NCBI RefSeq assembly: GCF_030272615.1
Contig: NC_081414.1
Coordinates: 780,618,119-780,682,118 of the forward strand
Source: Cryptomeria japonica
Taxonomy: Eukaryota > Streptophyta > Pinopsida > Cupressales > Cupressaceae
Direction of reading: 5' to 3'
DNA length: 64,000 bases
Part shown: in pieces, positions 48,229 to 58,900 of the stretch
How the letters are laid out: every line of letters starts with the position of its first letter
How positions within the stretch are numbered: the first letter of the stretch is position 1
The notes under the pieces: generated by a model
Databases searched by the model: none
Seen by the model: the letters and a program-made list of their open reading frames with translations, nothing else
Told to the model about the DNA's origin: nothing
Position numbers and translations under genes: made by a program

Positions 48229-49304
48229 TGTTGGTATTTTGGATATGTTGATATGGTTTTGTCATTGATGTAAACACCTATTAACACTTATCAACTCTGG
48301 TCAGCCTACTAACACTTGGAGAATTGGTTATGTTCACCGGCAAGCAAGTGACTTATGCACAGTCATCGGTATCTGGTTCACCAGTAGGATATATTGTTCA
48401 CTGGCACTTGGAATGACATGGAAAACACTTGGTTATGTCGAAGACATTGTTTGGACACTTTGTCTTGGAGATTTGTTCATTGTTTCATTCGTGTTTTCAT
48501 ATTTGTTGTTACTGACAAATAGGTCCGGATAAGCACTGGCAGGCTTATCTATTCCAGATTAGCACGACATGCTATGGAGATGATTTTATTGTTATTCTAA
48601 ATGCATTGAGCCAACATCATGCATCAGATATTGTTTTATTTGTAATTGATTTTATTTTAATATCTTTTAGAGCCGACCTACTAAAATGGCTCTTAGGTTA
48701 TGGTATAAATGTAAGATCTTATTTGTAAGATTAGTATGCGAATGTAAAGAAAGGATTATAATTTGGTATATGTGAGAATAAGCAAACCTATACATGCAAA
48801 CATCATTTGAAGGTTGAAGGAAGGTTTTTGTGAAGGCATATTAGAACTGAACCGGTACTGAATCCAACATATGAAGATGCTATTTTGAGTAGTACATCAT
48901 TATTGGATTTAACCATCCAATTGTAGTCAGTGTGACTCCTATTTGTGATTGAGCAATGAGCTCTAGGCGCTTGGCCTTTCTGCATGTGTAGACCCCATTT
49001 GTATACACTTACTATCTACAGTAGTATCATCTGATTGTGGGTAAGGTTTCCCGCTATGGTTTTTCCCCTTACAGGGTTTCCATGTACAAATATTAGTGTT
49101 ATGTGTTGTGGATGTCATTGCTTTTCTGTTTCATGCATTAATCTTTACCGGTACTATAATTAACTAACAAATTGTCTACCGGCATTAAGTTTTGGTTTAC
49201 CGGTATTAAGCATTAAGTTTGGTTAAGTTGTTTTTGGTTTAAATTTTTTTAACAACTAATTCACACCCCCCCCCCCCCCTCTCAGTTGTCTTCAGGACCT
49301 AACA
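48229..49304 (+). repeat. El2 right (3') LTR
   Basis: 1076 bp, TGTTGGTATTTTGGATATG to AGGACCTAACA. TATA-like GTATAAAT at 48703-48710. A run of 14 C at 49266-49279. Confidence 0.95.
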
Positions 49305-49675
49305 CACTCTTGATGTCAGGTCACTAAGCAAAGTGGCTTAGGAATGACAACTCCAAGAACAAGTGATGTTTGATTTATAAGCCTGAATGCATTCCTAATA
49401 CATGTTTGATATTGAAACTATGATGATTTAAGCTAGTATGAAGATGATGCTATGATAAGGATTAGTAAACTTATCCTAACAAGATATACTAGTCTAACAT
49501 AGATATGCTATGGTATTAAAATGCTTCTAAATGCTATTATGTTTTAACAAAGAGAGGCTAAATGCTTAGTAAAAATAGTACAATATTGATGCATAAAAAC
49601 TTCTATATCACTAGAAAAATGACTATAAGTTTGATGCACAAAGACTTCTATATCCAAATGAGAGAAAGAGAGCTC

Positions 49676-49683
49676 TATTTATA
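49676..49683 (-). promoter_or_regulatory. TATA box of the gypsy LTR
   Basis: Minus-strand CCTATAAATAGAGCTCTC contains a consensus TATAAATA. It lies about 910 bp inside the LTR, separating a plausible U3 from R-U5, and is followed by a CT-rich stretch typical of plant transcription starts. Confidence 0.7.
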
Positions 49684-50592
49684 GGAAAAATAGGACAATG
49701 GATGGTTAAGATTGAGTAATCTTAGTAAGGGCTAGGATTGAAAGTTAATCAATCCATGTTTATAATTCTCACCAATGAAATGGTGACAATTATCAACAAG
49801 AGGTTGCTTGAGAGGAGATGCAAGAAGCATTAAATGCTTGAGAACATATAAAGGTTACATTAGGAGGTAAGGTTAAGGTTAGGTTAGGGTCATCCATTGG
49901 ATAAAGCTTTTAAGCTTTTATCCAAGGGGTAAACTCTTGTGGAAGGGTTAAAGGGATAACCAAGGGTAAAGCCATGAATGCTTGATGAGACCTTTGGGTT
50001 ATATGAAGGTTGAGTTAGAAAGAAAGTCTCTAACCATGAAGGGATGGGTGAGTTAACCATTAATGGTTTGGAAGACTTTGAAGGTTAACTTGTTGAAGAC
50101 ACAAATCCTTTAATGCATTTGAAAGACTTTGGAGGCTTTGAGAAGTGACTTCTCTTTTCTTAGAAATGTGACAATAATTAGGAGATAGATTAGGCTAAAT
50201 TGGAAGGGTTTAGAAGAATTTAGAAGGGGGTTTAGAAGACAAGTGGGAGATGTGGGAAAATGCAAGTGGATGGAGGAAGATTTTAATTAAAATAAAATTA
50301 CTTTATTTCAACAAAATAGATGCAACTTGCATAAATACAAGTGGGGGATTTAAATAAATAAATTAGATCTATTTATTTGCAAGGATAAATTTAATTAAAA
50401 AGGGAGAAAGGGGGAATTTAATTAAATAAAGTGATTTATTTAATTAAAAATAGAAAAGGTTTAGGTGAACTTAGTTAAATAAATTGAGCAATTGATTTAA
50501 TTAAATAGACGAATACGAAGAAAATAGAGGAATGGGGTTAAAATGAATATTAAATATTCATTTAGGAAAGTGGTTAGATTTATACATCTACA

Positions 50593-50608
50593 TTTTGCCC
50601 CTCTTTGA
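50593..50608 (-). other. Gypsy polypurine tract
   Basis: Minus-strand TCAAAGAGGGGCAAAA directly precedes the LTR start TGTAGATG. Confidence 0.65.
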
Positions 50609-51149
50609 AGTGACGTGTGTGTACATGTTGATTCAAAGAAAATTTGCTAGATATGATGTTTGTGTCAAAATGTTGATATGATGCCCCAGATTTGATGAAC
50701 AATATTGATGATGCCCTTTCAAGAGATGAATCAAGGATTTTCAAAATATTTGTTGATATGATGAGTGTTGTTGAATTGATTTTAACATGAGAATATTGAC
50801 TACATTGAATGCAAATTGTTGATTCATCTTCTGAAAATGATGTTGGTAAGGTTAAGAATGAAAAAGTGAGGAAAAGACATGCCCCACCTATTAACCTTGT
50901 TGATTTTACCCTATAAAAAGGTAATAACTAATTTGGTCTTGTGCCATTTGCACTTGTCTCCTTGTGATTGTGATAGGTGAGCTTTGATGAAGATGTCAGT
51001 TCAATATGCTTTGCACCAATTTGAGCACATCTGATGACACCGGAAACCCACCGCCTATGGCCCATCTCGAAGTGGTCGAAATCTCTCCACGTTTTTTATT
51101 GATTTTGTTTATTTTGACCAAGTTTGTCAAATTTTTGGTCAAAATTTAT
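50609..51149. other. Gypsy 3' untranslated spacer
   Basis: No ORF or repeat recognised. It lies between the tandem arrays and the 3' LTR of the gypsy element. Confidence 0.4.
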
Positions 51150-51492
51150 TGAGTTAGCGCGTAGGTTAGGTCGCACAGCACATGCAATAGACATGTTAGC
51201 GCATAGGGTTAACCTAGGTAGGTTAGCGCATGAGGAGCATTTGTTAGCGCGAGTGGAAGATGGGTTAGCGCATCAAAAGTTCTAGCACATAGGGTCAGCA
51301 TAAAGGCACATGGGGAGTACCAGTTAGCACGTTGCATAGGTCAAAGCATAGGGTTAGCAGAAAGGTGCATATGGTAGGTTGGGTAGCACGTGGTAGGGGT
51401 TTAGCATGTAGAGTGTGACTTCTAGCGCATTGATGAAAAAGGATAGCGCATGAGTAGCAGCTTAGCGCATAGGAACCCTGGTTTAGCATGTA
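51150..51492. repeat. Degenerate array of TTAGCGCATAGG-like units
   Basis: At least eight clear copies of a TTAGCGCAT(A/G)GG core and about as many decayed ones (TAGCACATAGG, TTAGCATGTAG) at irregular 20-40 bp spacing. Many changes hit the CG in the core (AGCGC to AGCAC or AGCAT), as expected for methylated CpG decay. Confidence 0.75.
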
Positions 51493-51789
51493 GTGTCTAA
51501 AGTTGGTGAAAACGGATTTGTGAAGGATTCATCGCAGTCGAATAGATGAGATAGATGGTTTAAGTGTTGATACGTGTCTACTGATTGTTTGGTTATGGGT
51601 CCCGATCGAATGTTTTTCCTGCTTTGTGATGATGTCCGATTTTGATATGCTGGTGTAGGATGATCTGAGTCTATTGCTGTCAATATAGATTGCTTTCAAT
51701 ATGGAGTGCCAAGTTGGTTGATAGTTTTGATGTGGATCCTGATTTTCAATTTAATGTGGATCTTTGATGTTTGCCTTGCGATATGAGTC

Positions 51790-52345
51790 CCGATTCTTGA
51801 TTTCCAATATGATTCCTAATGTGATGCTTGTGGTATGGATTTTTGAATTGTTTTCTCAATATGGGTCTTGAGTTGATGCTTTTGGATTTTCGATATGGTT
51901 CTGATTTTTGATATGGGTCTTGATGTTGCTTGATTTCATGATATGGGTCTTGATTTTCAATATGGGTCTTTGATTGATTTCTTGATATGGGTCTTGAATA
52001 TTGATATGGGTCAGATTTTTGATATGCATAGATTTGATTGATTTCTCAATGTGGGTCAGATTGATTTCTCAATATGGGTCAGAATGATTTTCGATATGGG
52101 TCTGATTTTCAATATGGGTCTTTGATTGATTTCTCGATATGGGTCAGATTGATTTTTGATATGGGTCTAATTTTCGATATGGGTCTTTGATTGATTTCTT
52201 GATATGGGTCTTGATTTTTGATATGGATCTTTGATCGATTTCTCGATATGGGTCTTTGATTGATTTCTTGATATGGGTCTTAATTTTTGATATGGGTCTT
52301 GATTTTCGATACGGGTTTGATTTTTTATATGGGTCCTGATTTGAT
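51790..52345. repeat. Tandem array with GATATGGGTC core
   Basis: About 20 copies of a short unit, GATATGGGTCTTGATTTT and a longer variant with an added TTGATTGATTTCTC. Some frames read through as repetitive peptide on the minus strand (for example KSRPISRNQSKTH), which is a by-product. It is placed between the antisense ORF and the 3' LTR of the gypsy element. Confidence 0.85.
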
Positions 52346-52435
52346 GCTTCATTGTTTCAAGTTGATTTTGTTTTGATTGGATATATTAGATAGATTTGGG
52401 AACTAATGATGGACACTTGTTGTTTTGCAGGCAGA

Positions 52436-54354
52436 GCTTAGTGTGCTTTAGTCTCGAGAGCGATTTTCAAGACCATGGTCATTGATTCTGCAGTTGTCAC
52501 AAGCTGATAGAGATGTGATTGAGAGATGCAGGTTGTACTCTCTACTAGACATGCCTCCGTATATCATTAACAAGGTTTGTTGACAACCTTAGTAGAGAGA
52601 TGGCATAGTGATATGAACACATTCCACTTGGCTACAAGCGAGATGATAGTCACACCAGAGGACTATTATCAGATTCTAGAGATTCCTATGATTGGGGCCT
52701 TGTTTCCGCATGAGCAGACAGAGGAGGGTGGGACAAAGGCTCCCTGTCGCATCTTCTAGGATGATCAGATCAGTGGTTACGAGATTCCGTGGTAGGAGTT
52801 CATGGATTTTGGTTACACTTTGCTGCCATTTGTACTAGCAGGTTTTATTGGTGGATTTTTGTGTCCTGGCCATAGGTAAAAGGGACTAGCTGTGGGATGG
52901 GGATTGGTATTGGAGGACATGGTGATGTAGGGGTGCAAGTTTGCATGGGGGTCTTTTATGTTAGCCAATTTATACATAGAGCTTCACTAGGTGGTATATC
53001 TAGGATATAGTAGTTTATCAGCTGGGGTGACATTGCTATAGGTGTGGGCTTGGGAGCACATTCCTATATCGAGATCGCTTGCAGATAGGGATAGGCCAGT
53101 TGGTCGGGCATATGTGTATGGGTATACAGGTGTAGTTGTCCAATGTAAGTTGCGAAAACTAGAGCATTGGCGAAGGGTACTGAATGATATTGATACGGTT
53201 ATTTAGAGACCGTATATGGATTGCGAGGTATGGGCAGAGGATGAGCTAGAGATGCCCTATGTGTATATGTTGAGGTATTTGATCAGGACGATTCCCTTTA
53301 TTATCGAGTGATTCCTACATAGTCATGTTCTGCGACAGTATGGTAGGCAATAGGGGATGCCACAGGGAGCTTTCTTATATGCTTGTTGACAATAGGATGT
53401 GCCAGAGTGGGGACCTATTTTGGATAGTGCAGCAGTATTGGAGTAGTACATGTTGCTGACAAGGCAGATTTGGGATTACAGGGTCAGGGTTGTGGATGTA
53501 GGTATGATAGAGGAGTTCTTAGCATACTTTGTGGCACATGCAGTGGCACATATATTTGATCTGATAGAGATTCTGCCTGCTTTTGATGATGATGAGGATC
53601 CACAAAGGTGAGGGGGACTTAGACAAAGAGATGAGGAGGGAGAGCAGATAGGAGAGGGAGGTGGAGATGGTGGAGGAGGAGGAGGAGGAGGTGTCGGTAG
53701 GGGGAGAGGAGGTGGTTTAGATAGAGGGAGAGGATTAGATAGAGGAGGTAGACTTGTTCTTGGTACTGGTGGGGTTGGAATGGTAGAGGCTTTGCTAGTT
53801 GCGGTGCGTGGGATGGAGGATGATAGGCAACCTGCCAAGAGGAAGAGATCTGATTTTTTACCTCCACCAACACCTCAGATAGGGATGAGTGTAGGTGGGG
53901 TCATGACACAGGTACCTGTTTATATTATGGTACCCACCCATCAATAGGATTTACAGATCAGAGTGCTACAGGTCATAGTGTAGGAGTTGCAGGAGCAGGT
54001 GTTAGCGCAACAACACCAGATTGCGTAGATTATGGTAGAGCACAATATGGAGTGAGAGCATCGAGGTCGGGCAGAGGATCTTGCAGATAGATTGTAGAGA
54101 GTAACGGTTGGTGCCCTGATGTGAGACACACTAAGAGAGAGATACAATACTTGGCCATGGAGGCTGAGTATTATAGGCGTCTATATGAGGAGGTGGTCCC
54201 TAGAGATCACAAAGCTCCTAGTTATGTTGTAGTGGCATCCAGTCAATCTAGCTAGAGTCATACAAGGACATAGAGTAGGGTGTTACGGGGCTTGCTCGAC
54301 ATGATCCACCTGGTGGAGATCAAGGAGCTGAGACATCTACTCCCAGACTGCTAG
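52436..54354 (+). pseudogene. Antisense plant-mobile-domain-like ORF in the gypsy element
   Basis: One plus-strand frame, opposite to gag-pol, carries readable protein for about 1.5 kb. It begins ADRDVIERCRLYSLLDMPPY. After a shift near 52575 it reads LVERWHSDMNTFHLATSEM and VTPEDYYQILEIPMIG, the start typical of the plant mobile domain (PMD, as in MAIL1/MAIN-like proteins). Later segments are GVVVQCKLRKLEHWRRVL, RPYMDCEVWAEDELEMPYVY, HSHVLRQYGRQ and VPEWGPILDSAAVLE. A Gly/Arg-rich linker (GRGRGGGLDRGRGLDRGG) follows, then KRKRS and a helical tail ending at TAG 54352-54354. About 20 stops occur, nearly all TAG, TAA or TGA where Gln or Arg fits. The PMD call is from motif memory. No intron is evident, but TTGTTTTGCAG at 52420-52430 resembles a 3' splice site. 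Confidence 0.7.
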
Positions 54355-54462
54355 CCTCAGGAGATAGTCATACTTGAAAGACTAGTCTCTATTGTATTTT
54401 GATCATTTGTGTTGTATTTTGATAGACATAAGATCCCTTGTATATTTCAACCATGTTTGGAG

Positions 54463-54467
54463 ATATA

Positions 54468-54523
<56 letters not shown>

Positions 54524-54524
54524 C
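54463..54524. repeat. (TA)n microsatellite
   Basis: About 62 bp of alternating TA with occasional CATA interruptions, just after the antisense ORF. Confidence 0.95.
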
Positions 54525-54800
54525 ATGGCATTGATTTTCTCTGATCTACATGTGATGTTATATTGATTATGCTTAGATATGCATTGATACGATGATTTCA
54601 TGCTTAGATAAAAATTCTCTTGATTTGGATTATGATGTGAATATATGATTCATGATGAGATGAGTGAAAATGTGATGATGTATTGCATTGATGACTTTGA
54701 TTTATGAGATGTATCTTGAAAATAATAAGTGTGATAATGATGTGAGATGTATCTTGAAAATGAGATGTACGATAATGGTAATGATGATGATGCTAATGTA

Positions 54801-54958
54801 AGATTTTAAAATGATGTGCAACTAAATGCAAGTTTAAAATGATATGCAATTAAATGCATGATTTAAGATGATATGCAACTAAATGCAAGATTTAAGATGA
54901 TATGCAACTAAATGCAAGTTTAAAATGATATGCAACTAAATGCATGATTAAAATGATT
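54801..54958. repeat. Tandem array of about 30-bp units, five copies
   Basis: Units built on GATATGCAACTAAATGCA followed by AGTTTAAAAT or TGATTTAAGAT, in close tandem, about five copies. They lie in the gypsy spacer between pol and the antisense ORF. Confidence 0.85.
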
Positions 54959-55944
54959 TGATTTTTTCATTGTCATTTTTATGTAGCCACTTGTTTGTGC
55001 TCTATTTTGTTTGTCATCATTGAGATTTTGATATGATGGAAGTTAATACAAGCATCATGGTATAATTGAATCATAACGACTTGAGTAACACTTACATGGA
55101 TTTTGATGTTACAAGACGACACAAGCATCAAGATATAATTGAACCAAGACGACTTGAGTATTTCTTGCATAAAATAAACAAGAGTTAACCATTTGTATTT
55201 GCAAAGTGGAAAATGAATTCAATGATATGTTTCCAATCATGTCTCGAGACACATTTGCACCGTATGAATGATCACCTCATAGACACAAAATAAAAGAAAA
55301 ATATCAGATTCCTTCATTGTGTCTCTAGCTTGATGCATCCTTGAGTAGCTCAGGAGATCTAATAATTCAAAAAATTAAGATACAAAATAGTCAAAACCTC
55401 ATGCTATATGTAAACAAATCATAATTCAGAAAATCATCCATCATGTGTGTGTTAAAGTTTTTAGTTTGATAATGGTCTTGTTTTCTAGCCTGATGAGTAG
55501 TTGTTGATGTTGTTTCCTTAGTATGTTGCAATCGTTATCAGAATGTTTAAAGTGAGACGAATGCTACCCCTAGTCACAGGTATCTATCGATGTGGATATA
55601 TACGTTGATCACCAAGCCATGGTGGGATATGAGATGGAGACTTGTTTCAAGATAATCAAGGAAAGTGACTATGCTAAGTATGTCTGGGATAATCCTATGT
55701 GAATAAGTGTTCTGGTGATGGCCATTAGCTGAGACTGAGATGGATCAACGATATGAGTAGGAGCCATTCTCTCACAAATAGCCCTTGTTGCCAAGTTTTC
55801 ACTACTTATTTTATTGCACTTTTTTAATTTATTTTTGATTTTTTGTATTTTTTGATTTTTTTCTATTTTTCTAATTTTTTAATTTCTTTTCTAATTTTTT
55901 AATTTCTTTTTATATTTTTTGGCTTTTTCCATGTATTTTACGAC
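54959..55944. other. Gypsy post-pol spacer
   Basis: No ORF supported. It contains a T-rich block (about 55800-55930) just downstream of the pol stop on the element strand. Two short related segments (AAGCATCA...ATAATTGAA...ACGACTTGAGTA) repeat near 55040 and 55120. Confidence 0.5.
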
Positions 55945-58900
55945 TCAAGTGTAGAATTTATTTAGATGGATGTTGTTGGTTGGTTCATCGAGCACATCCC
56001 CTTCTGAAATTGTTAGCTGATAGGCACCTGATCCATAGGCTGATATGATGACAAAGGGACCCAACTAGTTAGGTTCAAACTTCCCCTTCTTTTCTTGATC
56101 TTGTTGATTTATTGGATGTTCCTTTAGTACAAGATCACCGACTTTGAAAGCCCTAGGGATGACTCTGTAATTATAGCTTCTGCACATTCATTGTTGGTAT
56201 GCCTTGATATGGTGATAGGCATGTTGTCATTTTTCATCTAAAAGCTCTAGTTCATACAACCTATTGACTCGATACTCCTCTTCTAGTATGAGGCCCTTTA
56301 AAGATAATTGGAGAGATGGCATTTATACCTCAAGAGGTAAAATTGCTTCGATCCATACACCAATCAATATCATGTAGCCCCTGTAGGTGTCTGAATACTA
56401 GTCATGTATGCCCAAAGTGCCGAATTGATTTGTACATGCCAATCCTTGCCTACATCATTTACTATTTTCTTGAGGATTTTCTCAATTGTTTTATTTGATG
56501 CTTCGGTTTGACCATTCCCCTGTGGATAGTAAGGTGTGGAACAATGATGTTGGATTTTAAATCGTTCACATAGCTCTTGCACATCTTGATTTTTGAAAGG
56601 ACGCTCATTGTCTATGATGATGGAACCGAGAATACCATTTCTACAAATGAGATAATTTATAATAAATGAGGCAATCTATTTTCTAGTTATAGTGGTCATC
56701 GGGACTGCTTCAATACATATTGTGAAATATTCTATTGTAGTGATAATGAACTTGTGTCCATTTGAAGAAGAAGGATAAATTTTCCCTAATAAATCAATTC
56801 CCCTTTGATAGAAAGGCCAAGATGTTGTAAATGGTTGTAGCTCTTGTGCTGGTACATGGATAAGATTGCCATGAATTTGGCAATTAGGATATTTCTTTGC
56901 AAATTGATAAGACTCTTTCTCCATTGTCGGCTAGTAATATCCTATTCTTAGAAGTTTCTTGGTGAGAGTAGGACTACTTGAATGCATACCATAGATACCC
57001 TTGTGAAGCTCGTGTAAGGCCGAGTTAGATTCATTATGATCGAGGCATCGAAGAAGAGTACCATCTAGACCTCAACGGTGAAGTGTGTCAGTAGTTAAGG
57101 TATAGCGGGCGGCTTGCCGGATGAAGCTGCATTTTTTATTGTGAGAGAGTTCAAGTGGAAGAGTATTTTTCTTAAGATAGTCATATATTGTCCCATATAG
57201 AGGGGAGTCTGAACCAGTTAGGGTGTAGATGACTTGGGATGCAGAAATGTCATATGCTGGGGAAACTAATTTCTCTACCAGGAACTCGTAACAACTCAGT
57301 TTCTCTAGAACTTGTAGTAATGAAGCAATAGTGGCCATTGCATCGGCTGCTCTCTTGTCGAATCTTGGTATTTGTTCAAAGGTGATGTGTACAAAGTACT
57401 ATTCAAAATAATCCACCATTCTCTTGTAAGACAAGAGCTTATCATCCTTTATCTGATATTCATTGTTGATCTGATTGATAACTAGTTGGTAATCCCCATA
57501 GACTCTCAATTCTGTTATTTTCCATTCCACAACCACTTTTATTCCTATCACCACTGCTTCATATTCAGTGATGTTGTTGGTGCATGAAAACATTAGTCTA
57601 TGAGATCTTTGAATGATGTGCCCTTCTTGAGTGACAAACAAGATGCCAACACCTGAACCATGTTGGGTATAGGATCCATCAAAGTACAAGGTCCATTTCT
57701 TGGGTGTGATAGGAAGGATGTCCATGTCTGGAAATTCCACTTGTAATGGTTATTTATCGGGTAGTGGTGCTTGAGCTAGTTGATCTGCAACTACCTATCC
57801 TTTGATAGCCCGATGTTCTGTGTACTGGATATCAAACTCACTAAGAATCAATACCCATTTAGCCAATTAGCCTGTAAGAGATGCCTTTCTAATTAAATAC
57901 TTCAGAGGATTAATTTTTGCTACCAGCTTGATTGTATGGGCTACCATGTAGCGGTGGAACTTTTGAGAGGCGAATACCATTGCTAGGCAAGCCTTCTTAA
58001 TGAACGTACAGTTTAGCTCATAGCCATTCAAAGTTATGTTGATGTAATATGTAGCTCATTCCTTACCTTTTAGATCTTCTTGTGCTATAAGTGCCCCCAA
58101 TGATACTTGTTGTCAATATGCAGTTGATGAGACACTTTCCTATTATTGGTGGTACTAAGACTGGTAGATTTATTAGATATTGCTTGAGTTGGTAGAATGA
58201 TTCTGTACACTTGTCTTCCCATCTAAAAGGTATATTCTTGTCGAGCAAATGATTGAATGGGAGACATTTATCTGCTAGTTGGGCTATAAATCATTTGATG
58301 GATTGTAGCCATCCTTGTAGAGATCTGAGTTGGTTAATGATCTTGGGAGGTGGCATTTTCATGATGGCTTGTACATTTGTTGGATCTACTTCAATGCCCT
58401 TTTCTGACACAATGTAGCCAAATAGTTTGCTTGATGTGACCCCAAAGACACACTTCTTAGGATATAGTCTGACCTTGAACTTTTCCAATCTTTGAAAGAT
58501 GTTATCTAATATGCCTAGATGTTCTGCTCAGGTGAATGATTTAGCAATTAGATCATCCACATAGTCCTCCATGAAGGTATGCATCATATCCTGGAAGATT
58601 ATCGTCATGGCTCTTTGATAAGTTGCCCCCATATTTTTCAAGCCGAAAGGCATGAGGTTCCAGTAATATGTTCCCCATGCACAGGTGAATGTAGTTTTAT
58701 CTTGATCCTCTAGGGCTATCCTGATTTGATTGTAGCCAGAGAAACCATCCATTAATGATAACATTGCATGGCTTGTTGTTAGATCTATGATTATGTCAAT
58801 GCTCAGTAAAGGAAAGTCATCCTTTGGGCATGCTTTGTTGACATCTCTAAAATCTATACATATTCTAATGCTTTTGTCAGGTTTTGAAACTGGTACAATG

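Larger units (their letters stand above)
42588..49304 (+). mobile_element. El2: full-length Ty1/copia (Sirevirus-like) retrotransposon
   Basis: A 6.72-kb sibling of El1 with a perfect 5-bp target duplication, CACTC, at 42583-42587 and 49305-49309. LTRs are 1061 and 1076 bp, with a primer site, gag-pol and repeated polypurine tracts in place. By eye the LTRs differ at roughly 6% of sites over the first 350 bp, less than El1, so it is younger. It inserted into the 3' LTR of the gypsy element. Eleven in-frame stops, three 1-bp deletions and a lost start codon make it dead. Confidence 0.95.
42499..50592 (-). repeat. Gypsy 3' LTR, interrupted by El2
   Basis: On the minus strand the LTR starts TGTAGATGTATAAAT at 50592, right after a purine-rich tract. 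It has a clear TATA box at 49683-49676. It continues past the El2 insertion and plausibly ends ...TATAAATTACA at 42499. Ends TGTA...TACA would make an LTR of about 1.37 kb without El2. The upper end is well supported. The lower end is a guess, because the partner LTR is not in the window. Confidence 0.55.

Noticed and set aside
51150-52345. CRISPR-like array
   Set aside because: Repeats are degenerate with irregular spacing and no spacer structure, in a plant retrotransposon; ordinary tandem repeats.
52167-52352. Repetitive minus-strand peptide
   Set aside because: Product of the GATATGGGTC tandem array; unit lengths that happen to stay in frame locally, no start context or family match.
53476-53838. 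Proline/serine-rich minus-strand ORF of 120 aa
   Set aside because: It is the complement of the Gly/Arg-rich linker of the antisense ORF; low-complexity shadow.
54389-54601. Minus-strand ORF rich in Tyr-Ile repeats
   Set aside because: It is a translation of the (TA)n microsatellite.
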